39,909 nucleotides of DNA, taken from IMG/VR virus record IMGVR_UViG_3300010430_000179, positions 1 through 39,909 of that record. One strand, 5' to 3'. Shown here one piece after another: positions 33,913 through 39,909 of the stretch. The notes beneath the pieces are model-generated. The model saw only the letters and a list, made by a program, of their open reading frames with translations, searched no databases and was not told where the DNA came from. Positions within the stretch are counted from its first letter, which is position 1; every line of letters starts with the position of its first letter. The stretch comes from a virus. The position numbers and the translations under genes are program-made.

Positions 33913-34206
33913 ATGGTCGATTATTTCAAAGACGTGCCCGGAATTGATGGTGATAAAAAATTCGGCTCAGTCGAAGAGCGTTTGGGTGAGTTGGGTAGAA
34001 CCAAAGAAGGCATGAAAGAAAAACGTGGGACTGCCAAAATCAAACGGGCGGCGGAGCAGATTGAAATGGCAATCAAACTTCTGGCCGATGCTCGAAAATT
34101 CCCGATTTATACCGATACCGGAATGAAGGCATCCAAGGAAGAAATCCAAATGTTAACTAAACTCAAAAAAGAACTCCAGGCCAGAGTCGAAAATTTAAAC
34201 GGATAA
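33913..34206 (+). CDS. MVDYFKDVPGID-tagged small protein
   Basis: 97 residues. The ATG at 33913 with GGAGTGG upstream is chosen over an earlier in-frame codon. The tag MVDYFKDVPGID is identical to those at 35252 (one change) and 35628. The body is helical and charged (VEERLGELGRTKEGMKEKRGTAKIKRAAEQIEMAIKLLADARK). L-G-E in the body is a possible gp21 site. Function unknown. Confidence 0.6.
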   Translation: MVDYFKDVPGIDGDKKFGSVEERLGELGRTKEGMKEKRGTAKIKRAAEQIEMAIKLLADARKFPIYTDTGMKASKEEIQMLTKLKKELQARVENLNG

Positions 34207-34218
34207 AGGAATAAAAAT

Positions 34219-34695
34219 ATGCGTTATAAAGGGGAAGTCCTTAAGGGATTAACAAAATTGGAAGAAGAAAAACTTCCGAAAGGTGCGGTCAAATTTAGCA
34301 AAGGAAAATTGGCCTATGTTGCACCAAAAACCGGCAATATGAAAGGCACCGTCACCGTATGGGAGTGGAAGGATAAAAGCAAATCATGGATTGAGTGGTG
34401 GACGATGACTCCGGACCAGTTCAAAGCCGAATTCGGCAATGTATTGAAAGAGGGAGTCGGGGCCGGCCCGATGTTTACCGATGGCTCATGGTCAGATGCA
34501 AAAGATAACCTCATGATACTTTTTGAAGAGGTTGAAGACCAACTTTACCAAGTCCGACAATCGGCACCAAATGACAGTGCCGAAGCAAAAGATGCTCAAA
34601 AAGCAGAAGCCACTTGGGATAAAATCCAGAGAGATTTTGTGAAAATTGAAAAAGCGGCAACTGCGTTTTTCAAAAAACATAAAGCCGTTTTATAG
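34219..34695 (+). CDS. MRYKGEVL-tagged protein
   Basis: 158 residues, beginning MRYKGEVLKGLTKLEEEK, like the protein at 33316. A strand-rich part follows (GTVTVWEWKDKSKSWIEWWTMTPDQFKAEF, about 40-75) and then a helical end (DNLMILFEEVEDQLYQVRQS ... KIEKAATAFFKKHK). L-E-E sits just after the tag. No family recognised. Confidence 0.6.
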   Translation: MRYKGEVLKGLTKLEEEKLPKGAVKFSKGKLAYVAPKTGNMKGTVTVWEWKDKSKSWIEWWTMTPDQFKAEFGNVLKEGVGAGPMFTDGSWSDAKDNLMILFEEVEDQLYQVRQSAPNDSAEAKDAQKAEATWDKIQRDFVKIEKAATAFFKKHKAVL

Positions 34696-34722
34696 AAAAA
34701 ATTGTTCAAAGGAGATTGACTT

Positions 34723-35238
34723 ATGCGTAAATTTATTATAACATTGGTTTGTATAATTGCGCTTTTATACGGATGCGCACCATCGGAGTATAAACCTTAT
34801 GTGCCACCGAAAGTAGAGTTTGAGAAAACGGAAAAATACATTCTCGACTTATCGGCGTTGCAAAAGCCGGATAAACCAAATTATGTGGCCTTGGATAAGG
34901 ACTTTCAGCCAGTCACGGCGGAGAATCCAGGGCAGGCGGCATACTTAGCCTTTACCCGCGATGAATTTAAAAAGATTATGGCTTTGTCGGCCTCATATAA
35001 TGCTCAGCGGGAACTTTTGACCGACCACGAAGATTTGGTCAACGTTTACATTGCGGAGATAAATGCTCTGAAGGAACTGGTCGCATTGCGGGAGCAAATC
35101 ATCCTGCAATATATCGAATTATATGCGATGTCCGAAAATGCTTATCGGCAGGAGCGATACGAGCATAAATGGGATAACGCTGAAAATAAAATTGTTCAGG
35201 TCTTAATGATGGCCGGAATTGTTTTACTAATGCTTTAA
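34723..35238 (+). CDS. Lipoprotein, candidate unimolecular spanin
   Basis: 171 residues. A signal peptide ends in a lipobox LLYGC (Cys18). The soluble part is long and helical (EDLVNVYIAEINALKELVALREQIILQYIEL). The C terminus is hydrophobic (IVQVLMMAGIVLLML), a likely membrane segment. Lipobox at one end and membrane segment at the other is the layout of u-spanins such as phage T1 gp11, which fuse inner and outer membranes in lysis. No endolysin was found here. The last segment is short (about 15 residues), so confidence is moderate. Confidence 0.5.
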   Translation: MRKFIITLVCIIALLYGCAPSEYKPYVPPKVEFEKTEKYILDLSALQKPDKPNYVALDKDFQPVTAENPGQAAYLAFTRDEFKKIMALSASYNAQRELLTDHEDLVNVYIAEINALKELVALREQIILQYIELYAMSENAYRQERYEHKWDNAENKIVQVLMMAGIVLLML

Positions 35239-35251
35239 AAGGAGACCGAAA

Positions 35252-35626
35252 ATGGTCGATTATTTCAAAGACGTGCCGGGGTTAGATGAAGCAAAATCAA
35301 AACTGTATGATATCCGAGCAGCAGGAGATGGTTATGCAGTTTCCGGACCGATGAAACCAGGGCAAAAATATCACGATGCACCTGATGTCAGAAGTCATGC
35401 AGATGATGGCCTTTTTGATAATTATGCACAGGCCGCGGCAGCAGTGAAAAAATTAGGCGGCGAAGATATAAAAGCCGTCACACAGAATTTAATCGGTGAT
35501 ATCAATAGTGCAATGGGCTCACTGGAAAGTCTGAAAAAGCATGTGAAAATGAATAATACCAAGGGCAAAAAAGAAACTTTTAAAACCCTGATGACATCCA
35601 TCGGGTTTATAAAAAAAGGAATATAA
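35252..35626 (+). CDS. MVDYFKDVPGLD-tagged protein
   Basis: 124 residues. Tag MVDYFKDVPGLDEAK, then GDGYAVSGPMKPGQKYHDAPDVRSHADDGLFDNYAQAAAAVKKLGG and a helical tail (NLIGDINSAMGSLESLKKHVKMNNTKGKKETFKTLM). L-D-E right after the tag fits the gp21 rule. The tag DNA matches the other two copies over more than 20 bases. Body unknown. Confidence 0.6.
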   Translation: MVDYFKDVPGLDEAKSKLYDIRAAGDGYAVSGPMKPGQKYHDAPDVRSHADDGLFDNYAQAAAAVKKLGGEDIKAVTQNLIGDINSAMGSLESLKKHVKMNNTKGKKETFKTLMTSIGFIKKGI

Positions 35627-35627
35627 A

Positions 35628-35972
35628 ATGGTCGATTATTTCAAAGACGTGCCCGGAATTGATGACGAAAGTCGTGCGGTAATGGAAGGCGCAAAACGCA
35701 TCGTTTTAAAATCACCGATTGTCGGGTCAGTAAATGGTAAAGATTCGGGCCAACCATATCGTGCCGTTATTTGGCAAAAAGCCGGGAAGTGGTTATTTGG
35801 CATCGAGCAGTCATTTCAAGGAAAAGGATTTACAAAACAAAGTCTTACCGGCTCTGGTTGGCATTTGGCCGACCTGCTCGACCACGGCGATTTCATTTAT
35901 ATTGATATGGGGCAAAAGTGGGGAGCAAGAGGTATCTCCGGTGCCACAAAAGAGGCCTTAAAACACATTTAA
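35628..35972 (+). CDS. MVDYFKDVPGID-tagged protein
   Basis: 114 residues. After MVDYFKDVPGIDDESR the body is a compact alpha/beta domain (PIVGSVNGKDSGQPYRAVIWQKAGKWLFGIEQ, then DHGDFIYIDMGQKWGARGI). The body is unrelated to those of the other MVDYFK proteins. No clear L-x-E site in the tag. Begins two bases after the preceding stop. Confidence 0.6.
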   Translation: MVDYFKDVPGIDDESRAVMEGAKRIVLKSPIVGSVNGKDSGQPYRAVIWQKAGKWLFGIEQSFQGKGFTKQSLTGSGWHLADLLDHGDFIYIDMGQKWGARGISGATKEALKHI

Positions 35973-35981
35973 GGAGTTTGT

Positions 35982-36713
35982 ATGGGAACGATTAAAGTCC
36001 CCGAATTAAAACAGTATATCTATCGCAAACTGGGACATCCGGTTATCAACGTTGAAGTCGATGAAATTCAATTGGAAGACTGCATCGATGAAGCTTTAAA
36101 AACCTATATTGAATCCCACTATGATGCCTGCGAGATAGGATATATTGAGGTCGAAGTTCAGGCCGGTGTCAATGAGTACACTTTACCCGAATCTGTACAG
36201 GATGTGATGGAAGTCCTGAATTACGAAGGGCAAAGCTCGTCAATTTTCCCGTGGGCGGATGAACCAATTTTATGGCGCAGACCGACCACCTTGTGCGAAC
36301 CGTGCGGCTATTATGACGTTGTATCGGTAGAGGTCGCACGTCAAAGACTGCAATTAATTGAAGACACTTTTAAAAAGTGGATTCTATTCGAATTTAATCA
36401 GCTGACCAAAAAATTAGTTTTTCCCGAAGCACCTGAATCTGCAGGGACCCGAATCCTAAAAGTGGCGCAGGCTTCAGTCGATACCAATGAAACCGGTTTG
36501 GTTACTGATTCCTTGTGGCTCAAAAATTATGCCGTTGCCTTGGCACGGATTCAGTGGGGAGTCAACTTAGGTAAATATTCAGGAGCACAGTTGCCCGGCG
36601 GCGTTGAAATAAATGCACAGGATATTGCGGCACAGGGCGAAGCCGAAAGGGAACGATTAATACTGGAATTGGAAGAAAAATATAGCCTTCCTCCGGACCC
36701 AGTTTTTGCATAA
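35982..36713 (+). CDS. Neck protein (gp13-like)
   Basis: 243 residues. Motifs: VPELKQYIYRKLGHPVINVEVDEIQLEDCIDEALKTYIESHYD (5-47), then YTLPESVQDVMEVL, and DSLWLKNYAVALARIQWGVNLGKYSGAQLPGGVEINAQDI near the end. I associate this with neck/structural proteins of T4-like cyanophages. The neck joins head and tail and blocks DNA leakage. Flanked by small tagged proteins. AAGGAG ribosome site. Confidence 0.65.
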   Translation: MGTIKVPELKQYIYRKLGHPVINVEVDEIQLEDCIDEALKTYIESHYDACEIGYIEVEVQAGVNEYTLPESVQDVMEVLNYEGQSSSIFPWADEPILWRRPTTLCEPCGYYDVVSVEVARQRLQLIEDTFKKWILFEFNQLTKKLVFPEAPESAGTRILKVAQASVDTNETGLVTDSLWLKNYAVALARIQWGVNLGKYSGAQLPGGVEINAQDIAAQGEAERERLILELEEKYSLPPDPVFA

Positions 36714-36722
36714 GGGATAAAA

Positions 36723-37232
36723 ATGAAATCCTTCAAAGATATATTAGAGGTTGAAAAGCCATTGGAAACAGTTTCTGCAAGTGGCCGTTTATATATTGGG
36801 GCAGAAGACGGCGGCATGATTTCCATCGGTGAATTAAGGCCAGGCTCAAAGCCAAATTTTAGACCGCTTTTAAAATTGGCAAAACAAAAGGGAGTCACCC
36901 TCAATAAAGTCGCCAGAGACCCTGCGGCGCGGACGGTTTCCAAAGAAGACTGGAAGATTTTAAAAGAGGCCAGAGGATTATTACCCGGCACGATTGTTGC
37001 AACGGGACCTCATTTGGGATTTTCTATCCGGCAGAGCAGTGATGGCATGTTTGAAATCCAATATGGCAGGAGTTATGGGTCACAATCCGGCTTAACCTTA
37101 GACCAACTCAAAAAGACGGTCAACGACTGGGTCAAAAAAGAAATCAAGAAAACCGAAAAGGTAATGGACGAGCTTAAATTTTTAAACCGTTTCATGGCGA
37201 AACGAATCGACAATAAGGTAAAGGACTTATGA
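36723..37232 (+). CDS. Capsid-tagged protein
   Basis: 169 residues. Starts MKSFKDILEVEKPLE; I-L-E fits gp21 cleavage. The body has a beta part (SGRLYIGAEDGGMISIGEL) and IVATGPHLGFSIRQSSDGMFEIQYGRSYGS, then helices to a basic end. No family recognised. The stop overlaps the next tagged gene (ATGA). Confidence 0.65.
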   Translation: MKSFKDILEVEKPLETVSASGRLYIGAEDGGMISIGELRPGSKPNFRPLLKLAKQKGVTLNKVARDPAARTVSKEDWKILKEARGLLPGTIVATGPHLGFSIRQSSDGMFEIQYGRSYGSQSGLTLDQLKKTVNDWVKKEIKKTEKVMDELKFLNRFMAKRIDNKVKDL

Positions 37233-37966
37233 AAAAATTCAATCAGATTTTAAATGAGGCCAAACTGGGGACGAGAAATAAAGCATGGGGCTTATTCGGT
37301 CAATTGGCAAACCGACAAATCAAAAAACCTGCGGTCACTTTCATGGCGCACGTTGAGGCTCTTGCAAAGGTTCTCAAGATTAAAGTGGAGGTCGCACGGG
37401 ATTTAATGGACTCCAAGGTGGGCCGGCACTATGCGGACTCCCTGCCGGATGCCGTTCTGCAGAATCCCACTCCCCTGAATTTAATCAAACACCCCTGGAT
37501 AAAACGGGAATATCAGGCCTTCAAAAAGGAATATGACCCCGTTGAATTCGCCAGAAGTTTGGGATTCAGTGAGTCGACACTTCAGGAAATTGAGGTGGCA
37601 TATACCGACCTGAAAACCAACAAACAAAAGCGGAAAAAATTCAAAGATGAAAAAGCATTGGCGAAATGGTTGGATAAAGCTGACGTTGTCGTCCATGCAT
37701 ATCTCAATGAGGCGGATAATTGGTTACTGGAAATGACTGACCATCGGCGGAATGCAGAAATAGAAAAGGCCAAAAAACGGATTAATGATTTCTGGGACCG
37801 GTCAAAAGGTGACCAAGCAAAATTCACGGCTCAGATTAATCTCCGGACCAAGAAAATGAAGAAAGTCGAAAAGGTCATGATTTGGGCGGATGCCTTGGAA
37901 GACCAGAATTTCCATAAGGAAGCGGAAGTTGCTTTCAAACGATTAAAGGAACTTGGAGTCAAATAA
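37229..37966 (+). CDS. Capsid-tagged protein, helical body
   Basis: 245 residues, the largest tagged protein. Tag MKKFNQILNEAKLGT with L-N-E cleavage motif. The body is helical and rich in lysine, with DADVVVHAYLNEADNWLLE-like region around residue 150 containing another L-N-E, and a K/E-rich second half. No domain recognised. The basic character would suit packaging with DNA. Confidence 0.6.
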   Translation: MKKFNQILNEAKLGTRNKAWGLFGQLANRQIKKPAVTFMAHVEALAKVLKIKVEVARDLMDSKVGRHYADSLPDAVLQNPTPLNLIKHPWIKREYQAFKKEYDPVEFARSLGFSESTLQEIEVAYTDLKTNKQKRKKFKDEKALAKWLDKADVVVHAYLNEADNWLLEMTDHRRNAEIEKAKKRINDFWDRSKGDQAKFTAQINLRTKKMKKVEKVMIWADALEDQNFHKEAEVAFKRLKELGVK

Positions 37967-37969
37967 GTT

Positions 37970-38140
37970 TTGCAGACATTTATTGAAATATTAGGTCGGC
38001 GGGATAAAATGTCAAAGGGAGCAGGCGATGCTGATAGAGATTTTCGCGACCCTTTGCCTAAATGTCCAGAATGTAAAATAAAAACTGTCAGTAAAGTCGG
38101 CAAATTATGTGTAGATTGTCGGAGAAAGGCGAAAAAGTAA
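37970..38140 (+). CDS. Zinc ribbon protein with degenerate capsid tag
   Basis: 56 residues from a TTG start with GGAG 11 bases upstream. The N terminus reads (M)QTFIEILGRRDKMS, like the MKTFxEIL tag but lacking the glutamate. Four cysteines in CPEC...CVDC (C-x2-C-x13-C-x2-C) form a ribbon. The alternative ATG at 38009 would remove the tag. It parallels the tagged zinc ribbon at 4384. Confidence 0.5.
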   Translation: MQTFIEILGRRDKMSKGAGDADRDFRDPLPKCPECKIKTVSKVGKLCVDCRRKAKK

Positions 38141-38141
38141 G

Positions 38142-38696
38142 TTGGTTGATTACCAAAAACTTATCCGCGATGAAATGTTATATCAGCGTGAGCGTTTATA
38201 TAAACGGTTGAAAAAGGCGGATAATGGCCGTTTAATCGTGGAATATTGGAAAGGCGCAGAGAAATTTTTAGGTGCAGTGCCTGGAATTGACTGGGAGAAG
38301 CAGGGCAACCGGATTTTAATAAAGGAAGAAAGCATCAAAATGAAAACTTTCAGACAGATTTTGGATGAAGAAAAATTACAGGAAGGCACATGGAATCTTC
38401 CATTTAAAGTGGCTCAGGCCAAAAAACTGGCGGCACTGATGAAAAAGCCGGTGCCAACTGGCCCAGCCGGGACAAAAATGCTCAGCGGTCTCATTGGAGA
38501 TGATGACCTTTTTGATGATATCGAAGGTGCATCCCCGCTTGATACTGCCGGAAAAGATGATGCTCGCGATTTAATCAGGGACTGGCTTGTCGATATATTA
38601 ATCGGCGTGAAAAAGGAACCGGATAGATTTGGTGAATTACCGGAACCTGCGGCATTAAAAATTCTGCAGAAAATACGACTGTCAAAACAATATTAA
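38142..38696 (+). CDS. Double-tagged protein with likely internal start
   Basis: 184 residues from a TTG start ((M)VDYQKLIRDE, a weak match to the MVDYFK tag, with AVPGID later). At residue 67 an internal ATG at 38340, with GGAAG 11 bases upstream, opens MKTFRQILDEEKLQEGT, a complete MKTF tag with L-D-E. Two products, full-length and a 118-residue tagged form, are possible. Body: KVAQAKKLAALMKKPVPTG ... DDDLFDDIEGASPLDTAGKDDARDLIRDWLVDILIG. Which start dominates cannot be told from sequence. Confidence 0.55.
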   Translation: MVDYQKLIRDEMLYQRERLYKRLKKADNGRLIVEYWKGAEKFLGAVPGIDWEKQGNRILIKEESIKMKTFRQILDEEKLQEGTWNLPFKVAQAKKLAALMKKPVPTGPAGTKMLSGLIGDDDLFDDIEGASPLDTAGKDDARDLIRDWLVDILIGVKKEPDRFGELPEPAALKILQKIRLSKQY

Positions 38697-38704
38697 GGAG
38701 CAGC

Positions 38705-38986
38705 ATGAAAAATTTCAAAGACATTTTAACAGAGAGGTCGATTTTAGATTTTGTTAAGCCAGGCAAAGAAATTGCTGTCGAAGTTGCCTTGCAAAATGAA
38801 GGTCACGATTTTTATGTGGATTTTGTTACCGCAACTCCCACGGGCGGAAAACATCGGGACGGGATGGAAATCTTGGCAGGCGACAGAAAACGGTTAGACT
38901 CGTTGACCCGAATGCTTAAAATGCTCAAAAAGACCCTGCCTCAAGGGACGTGGACTCTTGCGGTAAACGGAAACAAGTGGATGTAA
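38705..38986 (+). CDS. Capsid-tagged protein
   Basis: 93 residues, MKNFKDILTERSILD with L-T-E cleavage motif. The body begins DFVKPGKEIAVEVALQNEGHDFYVDFVTATP, a beta-rich part, then helix LDSLTRMLKMLKKTLPQG and TWTLAVNGNKWM. No family recognised. GGAG site. Confidence 0.65.
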   Translation: MKNFKDILTERSILDFVKPGKEIAVEVALQNEGHDFYVDFVTATPTGGKHRDGMEILAGDRKRLDSLTRMLKMLKKTLPQGTWTLAVNGNKWM

Positions 38987-38995
38987 GGAGCAAAA

Positions 38996-39514
38996 ATGAC
39001 CACCAGAAATTATCGAGAAATTTTGGAAGGCGGCAGTTTGGATGGCGGTCGCGATGAAGTCGAATTAATTGAGGCCAAGGAGAAATATACATGGGACAAT
39101 ATTAACACGGCTTTGACCATGATGAATATGAGTCCCAAACAAATCGCCAGAGTCGCATCTGCCTTGAAAAAGGTCGTCAAAGAAAACCTGACCGTGGATG
39201 CCTTAAATGAGGTGACAACTGCGGCAACCGGAGTCGGCGATTACAGTCCGCCGTTGGGGATGACCCGCCGAGACTCCGAGAAATTCAGCACGACCACGGC
39301 CATGAAAAAACAGTTTGACCAATGCACCATGCATATGGGCCGCAAAGATATGCTTCAGCATTGCCGGAAAATGGGCTTGTCCCTTGGTCATTTAAAGAAC
39401 GATGACGTCCGAAAAACTCTCAGCAATATGTCCGTTCGCAATAAGCGAAAATTTATGGGCGTGGCCAATGGCGAAGGCGGCGGCTCAACTTACGGAGCAG
39501 GGATGAAGGTATGA
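38996..39514 (+). CDS. Capsid-tagged protein with capsid cleavage-site segment
   Basis: 172 residues. Starts MTTRNYREILEGGS (I-L-E). Residues 69-92 read ALNEVTTAATGVGDYSPP and LGMTRR, closely matching the major capsid segment ALKEKTTTTQGVGDFSP...MLRR at its maturation site. The C-terminal part (KKQFDQCTMHMGRKDMLQHCRKMG ... NKRKFMGVANGEGGGSTYGAG) is unlike the capsid fold. Not a capsid pseudogene: frame intact. The stop overlaps the next start. Confidence 0.6.
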   Translation: MTTRNYREILEGGSLDGGRDEVELIEAKEKYTWDNINTALTMMNMSPKQIARVASALKKVVKENLTVDALNEVTTAATGVGDYSPPLGMTRRDSEKFSTTTAMKKQFDQCTMHMGRKDMLQHCRKMGLSLGHLKNDDVRKTLSNMSVRNKRKFMGVANGEGGGSTYGAGMKV

Positions 39515-39903
39515 AAAAATTCAAGCAAATCGTAAATGAATTCGGACTGATACCACGGCCATCACCTGAAGCGTGGGATAATGCTCATAAAAGGGCGGCT
39601 GCAGAATTTGAGGCAGACGTCCCGACTGCTAAAAAGGTCGCCAAGAATTTCAAGGCCAAATTGAAAATCCACAGGAATGAAATCCCGTCCGGTATGGCAC
39701 AAAGTTTCAGTTGGTTTGAAATACTTTTCAAGGGCGGTGCACGGCTCAGCATGGAACCGAAACAGATGCAACAATATTTCATGGATTTTAAACGGACAAA
39801 ACGGCAATTTTTCTCGAGTCGATATCCGACCTTTTTTAATAAGAAAAATTTTGTGGAGATAGTTGACGACATCAATGAATATTTAAAAAATCTCGAGAGA
39901 TAA
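39511..39903 (+). CDS. Capsid-tagged protein
   Basis: 130 residues, MKKFKQIVNEFGLIP; the tag ends V-N-E, close to but not exactly the [LI]-x-E rule. The body is helical and basic, with WFEILFKGGARLSMEPKQMQQYFMDFKR in the middle and FFNKKNFVEIVDDINEYL at the end. No family recognised. Confidence 0.6.
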   Translation: MKKFKQIVNEFGLIPRPSPEAWDNAHKRAAAEFEADVPTAKKVAKNFKAKLKIHRNEIPSGMAQSFSWFEILFKGGARLSMEPKQMQQYFMDFKRTKRQFFSSRYPTFFNKKNFVEIVDDINEYLKNLER

Positions 39904-39904
39904 A

Positions 39905-39909
39905 ATGAA
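39905..39909 (+). CDS. Start of another gene, cut by window edge
   Basis: ATGAA at the right edge, two bases after the previous stop, reads M-K and would fit another MKTF-type protein. Only five bases are visible. Confidence 0.25.

Noticed and set aside
38996-39514. Truncated second capsid or vertex protein gene
   Set aside because: Only the short maturation segment matches the capsid; the rest differs and the frame is complete with its own tag.
32357-39909. Endolysin for the candidate lysis set
   Set aside because: No amidase, lysozyme or peptidase motif seen in any frame of the cassette.

Overview
The window is a block of late genes from a tailed phage of the T4-like (Straboviridae-type, contractile-tail) superfamily. 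All supported genes lie on the + strand, packed with ATGA/TAATG overlaps or short gaps with AGGAG-type ribosome binding sites. Several T4 homologues can be recognised by eye: UvsY, UvsW, the gp4 head-completion nuclease, portal gp20, prohead protease gp21, scaffold gp22, major capsid gp23, tube cap gp48, wedge gp53, hub gp27, spike gp5, PAAR tip, wedge gp25, wedge gp6, a gp7-like wedge protein and a neck protein. Divergence, gene order, fused carbohydrate-binding-like domains and a 1,891-residue fibre point to a large, lytic, environmental myovirus far from T4. A candidate lipoprotein spanin suggests a Gram-negative host.

Layout. 1-510: gene-free leader with a terminator-like hairpin, a 28-T run and a promoter-like motif. 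511-5395: tube-fold protein, recombination pair UvsY/UvsW, DUF1353, two one-finger C2H2 proteins, gp4 nuclease, two small capsid-tagged proteins and a possible gp2-like protein. 5395-11368: head module (portal, small core proteins, protease, scaffold, capsid), closed by a perfect 14-bp terminator. 11522-20402: tail tube cap and baseplate. 20425-25480: tail fibres, collar adhesins and a fibre chaperone. 25480-31155: giant fibre with about 55 copies of a 20-residue repeat. 31170-31955: abundant-looking decoration-type protein with an internally duplicated domain. 31990-39909: many small proteins, a neck protein and a scattered candidate lysis set.

Most interesting system: small, otherwise unrelated proteins share short N-terminal tags. 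The commonest, M-K-[TSKN]-F-x-x-I-[LIV]-x-E, matches the T4 capsid-targeting sequence (MKTYQEFIAE of internal proteins IPI-III), which directs cargo into the prohead and is removed by gp21 after a [LI]-x-E site. About ten proteins here carry it. Two further tag families, MVDYFKDVPG[IL]D and MRYKGEVLxGLT, are conserved even at the nucleotide level in front of unrelated bodies. One tagged protein also carries a copy of the capsid protein's own maturation-cleavage segment. I infer a large arsenal of capsid-packaged, possibly injected proteins. The tag families other than MKTF, and all cargo functions, are undetermined.
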